Part shown: positions 1 to 11,208 of the stretch, in pieces
How the letters are laid out: each line of letters begins with the position of its first letter
Numbering within the stretch: the first letter of the stretch is position 1
Origin: Ectobius pallidus
Lineage: Eukaryota > Arthropoda > Insecta > Blattodea > Ectobiidae
Reading direction: 5' to 3'
Assembly (NCBI GenBank): GCA_964059195.1
Contig: CAXKWD010000005.1
Span: forward strand, 153,913,265-153,977,264
Length of the DNA stretch: 64,000 bases
Notes under the pieces: model-generated
Told to the model about the DNA's origin: nothing
What the model saw: the letters and a program-made list of their open reading frames with translations, nothing else
Database searches by the model: none
Made by a program: the position numbers and the translations under genes

Positions 1-762
1 AGTAAAGAATCAAAAATACTCTTTGGGGAAATGTAATTTTTAGCTTCTGTAGGCAAGCCTATTTTATGTCCTTATGTTATTAATTTTTTTATATGATTAA
101 TTTCTAGTCGCTTTGACTTGTCTAATCGCCACTGTACATTTACATAAAATAATCAGTTTTTTGTACTAATGTTTAAAAAATATTATAAAATACGAATTAA
201 CTAATATGACTAAATATTGGGTGGGTCGGAAAATACTGTTTCCAAAGATAAGAAATTGCCAATAAAAGATAATGTATTTAAAATATAATTTTGGGGGAAA
301 TTAATAGAGCCTCCCCGTAAAATACATGAGCTATACATAGAAGAATATGTTGTCTCCAGATTTCCAATTGTCAGAAAATTAGTTGGAAATTTCCATTATA
401 TTAAGCTAAGTATTTGTAAATGTTGGCAGGCTCACTTATTTGAATAGCCAGCTATTTCTGGTACATCGACTTCCATTGTGTTTAATGAGACTGACTGATT
501 GTCTTCCTGCTAAATATGCCATTGTGCCATACTTCCGATGAAACGATTGTAATTGGCACTGTTTACTATGGCAAGCCTTAATTATAAGGCTTAAGCCAGA
601 ATTGCTTCTCATTTAGTTCAATAACGAACAGTTTAGATCGTGTAATGATTTGAACATCAGCCTCTGTAGCACATTGACTTTGGTTGTCATGTGATTCAGT
701 TCAATTCACAGATCCCTTCACATTTTCTTTTACTAAAGAAAGATTTCTATTATATATCTTTA
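1..762. other. AT-rich stretch without recognisable gene or repeat
   Basis: No open frame with protein-like content and no inverted or direct repeat was found by eye. It ends at the CTAG border of the Helitron-like element that follows. Confidence 0.4.
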
Positions 763-1500
763 CTAGTTTAAAAGACCCGGCTCGCCCGGATTTTTAATTT
801 TGTAATTGGGAATTATCTTATGAAAAGCTTTCGATTTTTAAATTATAGGTCATTATATAGGTATTTAGAATTTGAAATAGAAAGATCGACTTATCACACT
901 CAAACTATTCCCTCAGAAAACGCTTGGTATAGCTTTTTATGGCTCATAGAGGATGTAGAATTTTACATCCCATCGCTTGTACACAGCAAGCCTGGTAGGG
1001 GTTCAAATAAGAAGAAACAGAAATTCCGATAACATAAAATTGTATTGCCTTTGCGGAATATTTTATTTCTCACTCTCATGTTACCATAAAACCGTTTTGG
1101 GGATGAAATTATACAGGAATGTAATATCACTTTCATACTTCTCTCTCCAAAAACCTGCGATATAGTAATATACATATTACCATACTCGTATTGTTTTCTC
1201 TATGTCCAGGGTAGAGAAAGTTATGTGACTGCATTATTTTCGTGGATTTCATTCTTTAATATTTATTTATAACATGACTTATATTGATAGCTTCCCTAAT
1301 TTGGTAAACTCCCATTTCATTTATTTCCAAACCCATCTGAGACCACTGGCAACAATATGTTGTCATGTGAACTGTGATTTGGATTTGATAATTCTGCGTA
1401 AAATGGGATTAAGTATTCTCAAAAACATTTAATTTTTGGCATTTAAAATTAAAATTTAGCAAAATCCTTTCTTAGTGAGCACTTACATTTTGAAACAAAG
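763..1500 (-). mobile_element. Nonautonomous Helitron-like element (decayed copy)
   Basis: Read on the minus strand, this ends at 763 with a GC-rich short hairpin (around 775-790, CCGG arms), a T-rich linker and CTAG followed by T, the normal layout of a Helitron 3' terminus. Several internal blocks match, in reverse complement, the better preserved element at 55842-56844: the block around 900-1100, which matches 56480-56700; the block ending with the CACATAACTTTCTCTACCC word near 1210-1240; and the ACATGACAACA block near 1350-1375. The 5' TC end was not found, so the upper border is approximate. No Rep/helicase coding is present. Confidence 0.6.
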
Positions 1501-1565
1501 GTACTGTCAAAATTCAACCTATTAGGCCTATAGTTTAGGCTCTGCGTTGATTCTCTCTCATTAAG

Positions 1566-1603
1566 TCAGTCATTCATTCATTCATTCATTCAGTCAGTCA
1601 GGA
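1566..1603. repeat. (ATTC)n / (CAGT)n simple repeat
   Basis: Tandem tetranucleotides CATT and AGTC are visible by eye over about 38 bp. Confidence 0.9.
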
Positions 1604-1794
1604 CAAAGCCTCTTATATAGGCTATATGGAGATTACTTCGGACTCCTTAACCATCGTAAAATATCGTACGATTATTCTCTCTCTTTCAGGTTATCTGCCA
1701 TCATTGAGCTAACTAAAAAGAACGGATACATATGGTATCTCAAAATAATTGTCATTGTTTTAGATTAATTTTATTATGTAAGTGCTTGCTTAGG

Positions 1795-2110
1795 CTATAT
1801 ATTTCTTCTCTCTCTAATCCTCCACCCTCACTCTTCTCTTGTTGAGTCTACCTTTATAGCTTTCACATTTCCGTCGTTTTTCTAGGTTTGCTTCTTTTTC
1901 TCCTTTCATTCTTCTTATTCATTCTCGCTTCAGTTTTTAAATCTGATTAGTCTAATTTCATTTTTGTCTCTTAATTTACTTTTATCTTTTCGTGTATTAG
2001 CCTATATTCTTGTTACTCTATTAAGCCTTCTTGATTTATTATTTTCTTTCCTACCTACATTCCTCTCTTTATTATTTATTTTCGTTGCTCCATTTTGTTT
2101 TCGATTTTGT
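1795..2110. repeat. Pyrimidine-rich low-complexity tract
   Basis: The plus strand is strongly C/T biased (runs such as CTTCTCTCTCT and CTCTTCTCTT) for about 300 bp, with no repeat unit of fixed length. Confidence 0.6.
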
Positions 2111-2246
2111 TATTATTTTCTGAAAATTAGAGTCAAACAGTGATGTGTCTACAACAAATTATTTTTCTTCTATTGACTTTCCATTCCATTTAATACCAAA
2201 TATCACATTCTTATTCAAAACACAGCCAATTTTAATAGTTTAATTA

Positions 2247-2589
2247 TACAGGGTGTTTCAAAAATACTTTTACAAACTTCGGGCATGGGTTCCTTACACC
2301 AAAAGAAGGAAAAAGTTGCGATCCATTGGACACCATCCCGGAGTATTTGAAAGGGCGCGACTGTCCATGATTCGACGAGTGCATGCATGTCTAGAAGCAA
2401 GAGGTGGACATTTAGAGCATTTGTTATGGGTTTTGTGTGTTGACGTGTTATGAGTGTACCAATGTGTTGAACAGTTCCTAACGAGAAAACAAAGGATTAT
2501 GGGACCTATGTTCATAAGAACTTTTTCCTTCTTTTGGTGTAAGGAACCCATGCCAGAAGTTTGTAAAAGTATTTTTGAAACACCCTGTA
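2247..2589 (+). mobile_element. Short mariner/Tc1-type element with ~70-bp terminal inverted repeats
   Basis: The left end (TACAGGGTGTTTCAAAAATA) is matched at the right by its reverse complement. The match continues for about 70 bp, through the block encoding ACACCAAAAGAAGGAAAAA, with few mismatches. The ends abut TA dinucleotides as expected of Tc1/mariner integration. At 343 bp it is far too short to be autonomous, and between the arms only the 3' part of a transposase frame survives. Family (IS630/Tc1/mariner type) is inferred from the TA border and that tail. Confidence 0.8.
2331..2453 (+). pseudogene. C-terminal tail of a DDE (mariner/IS630-type) transposase
   Basis: The frame reads PGVFERARLSMIRRVHACL followed by EARGGHLEHLL and a stop soon after. 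A PG-x-FERVR...RR...C...GGHFEHLL tail is what I recall for a group of insect mariner-like transposases. Only about 40 residues remain, all upstream catalytic parts are missing, and the fragment lies between the terminal repeats of the short element 2247-2589. It is a deletion remnant, not a functional gene. Confidence 0.55.
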
Positions 2590-3187
2590 TAGCCAGTGCT
2601 ATCTCATGTAAGCTGGATATGAGGAGTTGAGCATGCGTAGTATTTCATTTCTGGAACTTAAACGTTTAGGCGGCCTATCCTCTTTGCAGCCAGGTGTAGA
2701 TTTCACCTATAGGCTACTGTATAGTGCTGAATATGTAACATCATGGCTATATCTTTGGGTGTTTACTTTACTGGTAGGTGAGGTTGGGTTTGTTGCAATA
2801 TCTGTTTAACTGTTGATTGGAAGTGGTACCAATAGCGTCTGTTCAAGTATTCAGGCGTTTGAATATTTTAGGGAACCAAACATCTCTAGCGCTGAGAGTG
2901 GAAATAGCCTGATATTGTAGTGCTTTACTGCAAGGGTCCCGAAGCCAATCTTCAAGCTGGCCACTTACGCAAGATAACATCGCTTTTGCATCAATGAATT
3001 GCTTGCAACATCGCTACCTTGGCCGAACTAAACTCGTTTTTCACAAATAATGGAGGGAAATTTCTTATAGGGCTTACAAAAAATATAATAAGAAAATACG
3101 TTTGATCTGTTAACCCATATGTGCCCACAACTGCTTTATACATTGGCAGCGAACCACACAGTAAACAGTTGTCGTATTTAGAACTGA

Positions 3188-3295
3188 ACCACCCCCGAAC
3201 ACAAGCTCTGCTTCTTCGGGTGGTGTATCAACTTTTTATGTATATTTTTCGTTTAATTTGAAACAATAAATTGTAATTGTAATTGTAATTATAAT
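3188..3295 (+). mobile_element. LINE 3' UTR end with stem-loop and (ATTGTA)n tail
   Basis: A hairpin (CCACCCCCGAA ... TTCGGGTGG) is followed by AT-rich sequence and the repeated tail ATTGTA near 3265-3292. The hairpin resembles those in reverse orientation at about 3631-3661 and 59886-59917, so the three are probably 3' UTRs of related R2-like LINEs. The tandem tail is typical of target-primed insertion. The body of the element is missing (5' truncation). Confidence 0.6.
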
Positions 3296-3439
3296 CATCT
3301 TCACATGCTAGAGGGTTGCCTACAAAGACAAAGGGTGAAAAAATACCAAAACTAAAAGAAATTTCTAAGAAGTAGGATTAAAATTTTACAATTATATAGC
3401 ATAAAATGTGAACATTTTTAACAATTACATATAACATGG

Positions 3440-4057
3440 TTTTTAAATATATGTTTTTAATTTTATTATTTTATTAATTTATTGTATTTAAGGTCATATA
3501 CATACAAATACATATTTATACAAATAATATAAAACAATTTTCAAATTTCAAAAGTAACTACAACTACTATTTAAAAAGAGGGAAATAAATATAGGCAATA
3601 TATTCACAAGAAATATTAACATAGTAATACACCCGAATGAGCAAGACTGCTCGTGCTTGGGTCATGTTTCAAAAATAAGAAAGTGAAGAAAGAGGAGAGA
3701 CAAAGAAATAGACTAGAATGTATAATGTGATTAACTAAAAAAGAATGTAAAAAATATTAAACTAAATACATAAAAGGAGTGAAACAAAAATTACTTAACA
3801 GTCAAAAAATTACAAAAAAATCTTTACATGTCTATTAAATTTATATATATATACATGATTCTTCTGACGGTTGCCAAAGTAACTTCTGAAATCTTAGATT
3901 AAATAATGAGCTTTTCAGGAATGTTGTGACTGTACCTCTGGCCTCTAAAATATATCCGGTAACTTCGAGCTCCTCCTTCAGTCGGAATTTCTCACAATAA
4001 GTAGGGGATGGTAGGATTAGATGTCCTGTTTTCCTTGTTGACTTCAGAACGCACAGT
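3440..4057 (-). mobile_element. 5'-truncated R2-like LINE: C-terminal coding plus 3' UTR
   Basis: On the minus strand a decayed C-terminal frame (4057-3841) is followed by an AT-rich 3' UTR containing a hairpin at about 3661-3631 and ending in an AAAT-rich tail near 3490-3440. The same UTR family occurs at 59815-60075. Its tail faces that of the plus-strand copy at 3188-3295, so two LINE ends converge here. Confidence 0.65.
3841..4057 (-). pseudogene. R2-like LINE ORF, C-terminal fragment
   Basis: Two minus-strand frames joined by one frameshift read SEVNKENRTSNPTIPYL and then YCEKFRLKEELEVTGYILEA followed by RGTVTTFL, ending at a stop at 3843-3841. This parallels the end of the better frame at 32168-32737 (EKKSIYEPCLPDL... 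VTGLLFGSRGTLPKF), the region after the restriction-like endonuclease in R2-like LINEs. The frameshift and the missing RT and endonuclease make it a dead fragment. The family call is inferred from the G-x-RGT block and its spacing. Confidence 0.6.
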
Positions 4058-4204
4058 AGGGCTGGTATTTTTTTTTTTTTTTTGCTTTAACTACTTGGGT
4101 AATTTTGATACTTTTTGTATCTTTTTGTATAAAGATTTGTTTTTATTTTGCTTTAATTTCTATAGAATTAATTATTATGTACATTACAATTAATTTTGTT
4201 TTAG

Positions 4205-4310
4205 ATTTTATCCCATTTCGAAGGAGAAGTACTCAGAGGTAAACCATTTGAAGAAATTCCGTTCCAGGAAAGCTCAGATGTACTTTCAGTCTCTTCCACA
4301 TAAGGAATAA
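4205..4310 (+). CDS. Candidate terminal coding exon of an unidentified host gene
   Basis: A T-rich tract and TTTTGTTTTAG give a good 3' splice-site context ending at 4204. Downstream, a frame entered in phase 2 reads FYPISKEKYSEVNHLKKF then RSRKAQMYFQSLPHKE and stops at TAA 4308-4310. The composition (K, E, R, S, aromatic residues) is protein-like. A hydrophobic YPI then a charged tail could be the cytoplasmic end of a membrane protein, but that is speculation. An AATAAAAA-type poly(A) signal lies near 4384. No upstream exon could be assigned, and a second frame (ILSHFEGEVLRGKPFEE...) is also open to a nearby stop, so chance is not excluded. Confidence 0.3.
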
Positions 4311-6145
4311 TAACTAATGTAATTAATGTTTCATAATGTGATTAATATTTCAATACAAGTTTTTAAAATTCATGTTCTGTAAAAATAAAAAAAATAATTA
4401 TACTTTTCACCTACTACTTCAAAATATTTGTGCATTTTATTGCATTTCACGTTTTTTTTAGATGTTTGAAATAATGCCAGAACTTGATATTCACATTATT
4501 ATTAGTACAGAATGAACTTGTATTTATGAATTGATTTCATACATCTGAGTTTTGAGTACTCAAACTTTAAAAATTGCTTCTTGCAAAACTTGGATTTCTT
4601 GACATTCCTCCTTTTTCCCCTGTACCCTTCATATAACTCCTACTGCACTTACCTAAAACCAAGCAAAAATTTAAAATTACAATAAGACTGTATTCAATCT
4701 GGATAGTGCAGGAACAGAGCTATTGGAGAAAGAGTGTGGCTGGTAGATATTGCGGATTGGAGCTGAGTGATGGAGCGCTGGTGTCAAGCCCTGCTAATCC
4801 TCTTGGTGTCACTGCGTTACATTAAATTAAACGCATCTAACTCTCTCACTCTTCTCACCAGTTAAGTCTGGTTAAGGTGACCTGCGCTCTAGTTCCTTCC
4901 GCAGTACCTTCCCATTAAAAAGTAATTTTAAGCCGTTCTCTCTGGGGAAAGAAGAAAAAGTTCAGCGCAAGTGATAGAAACAATATTACAGAAAAATTAA
5001 ATCTTCCTTAAGGGAAAGGATACACAAGTTTTCCGGTAAAAAATAGTGATATATTTTTTTTTAAATGAAGCTTGTACATTAATCTGTATATTGGCGAAAG
5101 AATTTAGTCCATATCTTCATTGTTTTCGGAGTTACGATCACAAATGTGCCAGCTCGTCATCTCTTGCGTCTTATCCAAAGGAAGTTTTATAAATGGGTTA
5201 GATATCATCTGAAGATGTCAGTATACTAAGAACCTGGTATGGTATTTCCTAACTTTCCGTTTTAAGCATTAAAACATGTTTCACCCCTCAGTCTAGCTAT
5301 TGCTTTTGATTTGTGAAGTTAGTGATAGTTAGTGTAAAATGAAAAGACTTGAACAGACAGGCGTTAGACATTTCGCTGCGCGATATTCACCAGAGATCAG
5401 TATAGACTTCCAAAAATACTCGTAACTGAGTATGGAATATTGTTAATGAACTCCTAAAGGAATGTAAAAACTTTTCTTTTTTTTTTTACTGGTTGAAAAA
5501 ATAGTTGCTTAGTTATTAGCTTATGAGTGGTTCAACGATCCACAGTTACATATAATTGTATGAATAAATATTTTAAATTCTGTTTTGTAGTGTATTATCT
5601 TTTATATGAATAAATAACCATCATTTAATTCTTCCGGATACTGTTATCAATCGGTTAATATTATCAGACTAGCTGCGTCCCAAAGTGATCACAATAAGCG
5701 GCGTACACTGTATATATTAATTGTTACTTTCGAAAAGTGAAAGTTTATGCGACGGAACTTATATTACCATGCATTATGCTAAAAACTTAAGCTGATAAAA
5801 CTGGCATATGGACCATGTCACTTGTCGGTACGTTTACTGTACGATATATACTAATCTGATAAGATAACTGAGTATAAATCTTGCTAGAGAATAAAATGTT
5901 AGTACAGACTTTTGTACTTAACATAGATCCATGGGCAGATTAATCTACTGCATAGGTAAGTAAATTACCAAGAGACTCTGATGAATGACAAATGACAATA
6001 GAAAGAACAGAGAAATTAAAATAAAAAATGTGATGCACTCACATAACTTTCTCAGCCTTGGGCATGGGCGTATCATTTTGTCACTCAGAACAGATAACTT
6101 AAATTCTGATGATACATTGTGTTGTTTTGCATTGAGTATGCAACA
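4311..6145. other. Unassigned AT-rich DNA
   Basis: No convincing gene or repeat border was recognised. The stretch 6027-6110 carries the CACATAACTTTCTC word and flanks also found in the Helitron-like elements (56215-56250, 1210-1240), so a small decayed piece of that family may lie there. Confidence 0.35.
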
Positions 6146-6153
6146 GTCATCAC

Positions 6154-6812
6154 TAGAGATCGGATTTTAAAGGGAAATTTTTCACCCAAAAAAGGACGAA
6201 AAAACGGAAAATTATTGCCAAAAAAAAAGGTGGGAAAAAAGGGAAAATTATTGCCAAAAAAGGTGGGGGAAAAGGGATATAATAGTAAGAGAGTGTAAAA
6301 ATTCAACAGAGAGATACATGTTTGTTTTATGTAAAGCCTTTTCATGCTCTACAGCTTCTGATTCTGTAACATCTAATGACTGAAGAAATTTGTTGATCTT
6401 GTTGAAATTCTCACAAAGGAGAATAGCACACGAAATCCATGTTCCCCACCTTGTTATAATGAGAAACTTAGGCAATGGCAAGCCTGTGATTTCCCTGTAA
6501 CGCTCTATTCTGCTGGGAGGAATTATTTTATCAATTCCCTTTTTTGTCAATGGTGAATCAGAGAAAACATTTTTTAATGTTTTCATATTACTAAATACTG
6601 GGTAATTTACGAATTTTTCGAAATAAGTTAGCAAAAAAGGTACTGGAAAGGGAAAGTTCCTAAAAAATGGAGATGAGCCTAAAATAGGAAAAAAAGGGAC
6701 GTTAAAACCAGGTCATTTGCAGTTGAAACTTACTCAATAATGTCCTGTTCAATTTTATCACGTTTTATGATGAAATATAAAATAAGGAATTCCCTTTAAA
6801 ATCTGGTCTCTA
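6154..6812 (-). mobile_element. hAT element with perfect 8-bp target-site duplication
   Basis: The 8-bp duplication GTCATCAC occurs at 6146-6153 and 6813-6820. The element begins TAGAGATCGGATTTTAAAGG and ends in a near reverse complement (CCTTTAAAATCTGGTCTCTA), giving imperfect terminal inverted repeats of about 23 bp. An 8-bp duplication and TA(G)-type ends are standard for hAT transposons. At 659 bp it is a deletion derivative. Internally it has GGGAAAA-rich short repeats next to each end and a minus-strand transposase remnant. Confidence 0.9.
6248..6634 (-). pseudogene. hAT-type transposase fragment
   Basis: A 128-codon minus-strand frame contains SRIERYREITGLPLP followed by ITRWGTWISCAILLCENF and NKINKFLQSLD. 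The block P-x-P-x-(V/I)-x-TRWGTWL-x-A-x-x-Y-x-x-NF is a familiar part of insect hAT transposases of the kind related to CGGBP1-like proteins (family knowledge, not searched). The N-terminal BED finger and the C-terminal dimerisation region are absent, and the ends of the frame run into the low-complexity flanks of the element. It is best seen as the residue of the parent transposase inside a nonautonomous derivative. Confidence 0.65.
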
Positions 6813-7436
6813 GTCATCACTAGGATGTAGGCCTACAATATAGCGAGCGCAGTTTTGTGCGAGTATTTTCAAAATGATTTCACTGTGTTTATTTTTCTCT
6901 CTAATAATATTGACTATATACGACTTCCAGTGGCATTATTAAATGCTTTTGCGGATTTAGTATCGTAATAAATTGCTGTAAATCACAGGGCTTGCTTTAA
7001 TGCATCCTATACCCTTTGATATATGAAGCTTTGTCAGTGGTAACAGAGTTAAATAATGCCGGTTATATGGTTCTCATCACTTGTAAAACGACCGCTGTTG
7101 CAACTGACGTAATTCAATCACCCAAAAGTTGTTAGCTCTTATGTAATTATTTGTAGTGGTTATATTATAACCTTATTTCACAAAAAATATAGTTGAAATA
7201 TAATAATATAATAAATAAAGTAGAAAACTGAAAATGACAAAATCAGTCAGAAATATTAGCAACAGTAGTACATAGATCGTGAAATTCCTTGTATTCCACT
7301 TGTAGATAGTCTCACCAGTACATTGCCAGCTAATTTTCATTTAACAAAATATATTTTTCACCCTTGATAATGTAAGCCTAAGATAGGTTGGTAGCTTGCC
7401 TAATTTCATTATATATTAATATTATATATATACAGA

Positions 7437-7965
7437 GTGTTAATGAATAACACCGAAATATTTCACCTGTGTATAGAGGGGACATAGACAAGGAATTTTA
7501 TTAGGAGATTTTTCCTCTGTTTCAATATTTCCTGTTACAGCATAAAATCTCCCAGGGCATGGCCGCCACTGACTTCTAACATTAGACAAAATTACAAAAC
7601 AAAGGAACTTCGCTGTTAACACTGTAGTTAGTAGTTATGAATAAAAAGAAAAGAGTAATGCAGTGGCGAAACGTCATGTGCTTAGTCTGTAAATTGGGCA
7701 GATTATGGAAACACTAAATTATGATATAGCTGTTGACGAATGATTAAGAGTCAGGATTTTATCGATCACTAGGAAGGCATGATGCCAATTTAATGAATAT
7801 TGTAACCCTATTTCGCGTAATTATTGATTTATGAGCACCAAATTATGACTTTAATGCCCTGTAGCATACAAATTTTACGTCATAGAGAAAAATCTCCTAA
7901 TAAAAGTTGCTTGTCTAAGTCCCCTCTATATACAGGTAAAATATTTCGGTGTTATTTATTAACAC
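7437..7965. mobile_element. Palindromic DNA transposon with ~80-bp terminal inverted repeats
   Basis: The left arm from GTGTTAATGAATAACACCGA through AGGGGAC and TTAGGAGATTTTT is matched at 7885-7965 in reverse complement with a few mismatches and small gaps. Both ends lie in TATA-rich sequence, compatible with a TA target. The interior is unrelated AT-rich DNA with no recognisable transposase, so the superfamily is not assigned. Confidence 0.75.
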
Positions 7966-8212
7966 ATATATATTCATGAACCACAGATTATTGTCTCTGT
8001 TGGACATTACATGATAATATTATAGGAGAAATATTGCTCTGACACTGGGATTTGAACTTAGGACATTTGGCTATCCGTGCCACTCCTCTATCAACTGAGC
8101 TATGTCAGAGTTCACTTCACAGCGCCAGATGGAACCTTTTTCCTATGACTGATTGCCCTTAATGGTCTACCTCAGGCACTGTGACAGAGGAATTTTTCTC
8201 CTATAACATTCT
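7966..8212 (-). mobile_element. tRNA-containing fold-back element, copy 1
   Basis: The left border is CATTCATGAACCACAGATT. TATAGGAGAAA-ATT at about 8021 recurs inverted near 8190-8205. Between them, on the minus strand, is a tRNA-like promoter: a TAGCTCAGTTGATAGAGGAG A-box region and an AAGTTCAAATCCC B box. Copies with the same border occur at 20030-20274, 33686-33906 and 33991-34139. It looks like a tRNA-derived SINE placed inside short inverted repeats. It is not a functional tRNA gene because no acceptor stem can be formed. Confidence 0.7.
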
Positions 8213-8939
8213 AATTTCATCATGCCGTCTCATTATTTTCCTTTCGCTTCTTCTGCTACTTTGTACTTTGCCTATAAATATAATTTTTTCACCAGGGCGT
8301 GTCGTTTTTATTGTGACTATTTAGCGAATACTCACAGAATAAAATTAAACAATTAATGGAAAAACACTAAAATTAATGAAACATGTAGCTATTTGTGTCA
8401 TTGTAAGCCTAAGCGAAATAGCCTATGGTGAGACAATCGATATATATGATCATATTATTCATTGAGCTCAACAGAGACCGAACATATTTGAGATCCATAT
8501 ACAGATGACAATCATCTAAAGAGTTAAATAGGTATTTGAATATCAATAACCAGCGGAACTTATTTAATGTAAAAAGGAAAATATATGTCTCCAATGACTA
8601 TTCGTTCTGATTATTTTCTTTTTTCTTGGGACACGTTAACACATCTAACACTAAATACATGGCAGGGTCAGAATTACAGTGGAATAAGTTATTTTGCAGG
8701 CATATAGTTGGCATGATTTAATGCAGGCGTGTTAATCAAATCGTTTGTTTAAAATTATGGGAGGAAAGAGAAAATCTGATGTGGAGCACAAAAATTGATC
8801 TGTCCAAACAAAAGTTTTTGGTTCCAGTATAATATATTATGTAAGATATTCTCCTCATTAAATTGGTTGTAAAAATGAATAGATTGACATTACAACATCG
8901 CATCCCTGAATGATTCACAACCCAAATAAAATCTGATTA

Positions 8940-9345
8940 ATGCAGTCGACGTAACTTTCTTAACTCTAATCGTGGACAATACATATTTCTCACTTAATAT
9001 TCTGATACAGAATAAGAGGCTGTGAAAGAGCGCGTATTCAGTTGCTTCAACCTAATGCAAAGCTTTATTGCTCATTAAGCAAGATTGAGTTTCTACAAAT
9101 TTTATAGCTACCCTTCAAAGTATTTTTGCGAAATTTTGTTTTCAAATAAAAGTTTTAGCTCTTAGTATTAAATCTAAACAAAACCATTGGAGCCGTTTTA
9201 ATGAAAATCGCGAAAAACGGAATTTTCTTAGTGTAAAATGACTTTAAAAGTAAGGAAAAGTCGTCGCCAATCCTGTCACATCCCTAGAAAATACTTAACC
9301 CAAATACAACATTTCGTTTTCATACAGATTTCTTTCTGAAGCTAT
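8940..9345 (+). repeat. Interspersed repeat, Helitron-like family 2 (copy 1)
   Basis: Blocks such as GATACAGAATAA, GCGTATTCAGTTG, ATGCAAAGCTTTA, TTGAGTTTCTACAAA and AACTACCCTTC occur in the same order, reverse complemented, at 24600-24975, with a weaker trace at 55640-55740. Part of the left portion resembles 56200-56300 inside the Helitron. Exact ends were not found. Confidence 0.55.
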
Positions 9346-9349
9346 GCTG

Positions 9350-11190
9350 TTCAAAGAAACACAGACATGTTTCTGAAAATAGTGTTTTTGGTTTCAGGGG
9401 GCATCAAAACGTGTAGACCTATTTATGTTAAAAAAATCAAGTTAGAATTTGGGAGTGGAACACAATACTTCCTCTACCTGTTGTACCTATGGTGCAGGCA
9501 GAGGAAGTAACAAGTGATAAAGTTTATAATATAAAAACACAGATCACAATGGATAAGTTACATTTGGTATTTTTTACTATCAGAATGATTTTAATCAAAT
9601 AAACACTACATGCTAAAAATCTATGACTATTTTTTACTACTGGAAGGCAGTTTCCTCATATTTAGGTCACTATTATAGAATCTGTTTATACGGATTGGTC
9701 ACATCAGTCAACGATCTAATTAACGGAATTCTATAATACTTCGGTTAAGTGCCTCAAAATCTATGTTTATACACTCACATCACAAGGACTACATTATAAT
9801 ACCATGATCACATTGTAAAATGTTCTATGTAACAGTAAAATTATACTGGTTAGCTCCTAAAACATATGACGGCCGGCTACAGGAATACCTGTGTTCAGTT
9901 ATGTTGTGATCTTTTTAGCTGTTAATATTTTTATTGCTAAATGTTTAATTTTATTATGATGGATGGTTGGTTTGATTTCTTTCTGCTTTTCGCCCGTTTT
10001 CAGGGGGCCTTGCATTCTCTTCATTATTTTTAAGGACAGTTGAATTTCTCTACAATATGTTTTTTATATTGTTAGCTTTCTTCTTTTCTTCTTGTTCCAA
10101 ACATTCCTTCTTCGTCTTCGCCATTTTTAAATCCTCTTAAAGGATCATTGTCCATATCTGGACTTAACTAGCAGTGGTTTTTTAACGTCATAATTCCTTA
10201 TTCTTCGCTTCCTGCAAGTTAAGGCTTCTTTATAATTGATATTAATTGCACAGAAGCAATTTTTCACATTTATTCGTCTCAGAAAAGGCTGGATTCGTTT
10301 AGTGCTTCCACCAGGCATTTCTACATGAATTGACTATCTTGATTATGACCTGATTTGGACTTCAGGACTATTTTTGAGGTAATATTAGCTACGAAAGAAA
10401 TCTTATTACCTAGTGAGTGCATTAAAGCTCTAAAATTATTTCATACAGCTAATAATATTAAATTGATTTTATTGCAACGTAGCTGTATCTACTTTAACAC
10501 GCAATATAAATTCAGTAACATTATTATTGCGTATTATTTGGTGAATTAAAATATCACAAGATTGACTGTGAACCTTAATACGGCATATAATTGGTACATG
10601 TGTGTATTTCATTGTTATTCACATAATTTTATTTGGAATATTGACTCCAAAGGTCCTCCGGAATTGTTATTAAATATATTTTTAAATCAGCAAGCTCTTT
10701 CATTTACTGGCGGAATCAATCATCCCTGCTTATAAGAAGACTTCAAGACGTCGATGAAATTTCCAACGAGTGTTTGTGATTCAAGAAGATCAAAGTGTCA
10801 GTGTTATCTCACCTATGGTTTATTTAGCTTATAACCTTGTTATCGTTCATTCTAAGCGAAATGTATAGCGTGTGTACAATCTTTATCACCCTTAATTAAT
10901 TTAATTGTTTTTACAGTCCACTGTCTACGCACGTTATACAACCTGAATTTTAATACCGGAAATGTATCGTTATAACAGGAGATACACACTTCACGTACCG
11001 GTGTAATATCATTTTCATAAACACACCATTTCTATTTTACAGCCATGACTTTACGAAGGGGTTATATCGATATGAATCACTCTGTAAATGTCTCTGAAGC
11101 GATTATTCATTGCACAATAGCAGTATTATTGTGATTTCCATGAAGTGATCTGGATAAAATGTTATCTTCTTTTTTATAGAGATCATTTTT
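9350..11190. other. Unassigned AT-rich DNA
   Basis: No gene or repeat family recognised apart from the small hairpin at 9467-9508. Several short open frames have no protein-like composition. Confidence 0.4.
9467..9508. repeat. Short hairpin
   Basis: ACTTCCTCTACCTG and CAGGCAGAGGAAGT pair over 14 positions with one G-T, separated by a 14-nt loop. No function is implied; it could be a remnant of a tiny inverted-repeat element. Confidence 0.6.
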
Positions 11191-11208
11191 CTCTTTGAAA
11201 GTATACTT

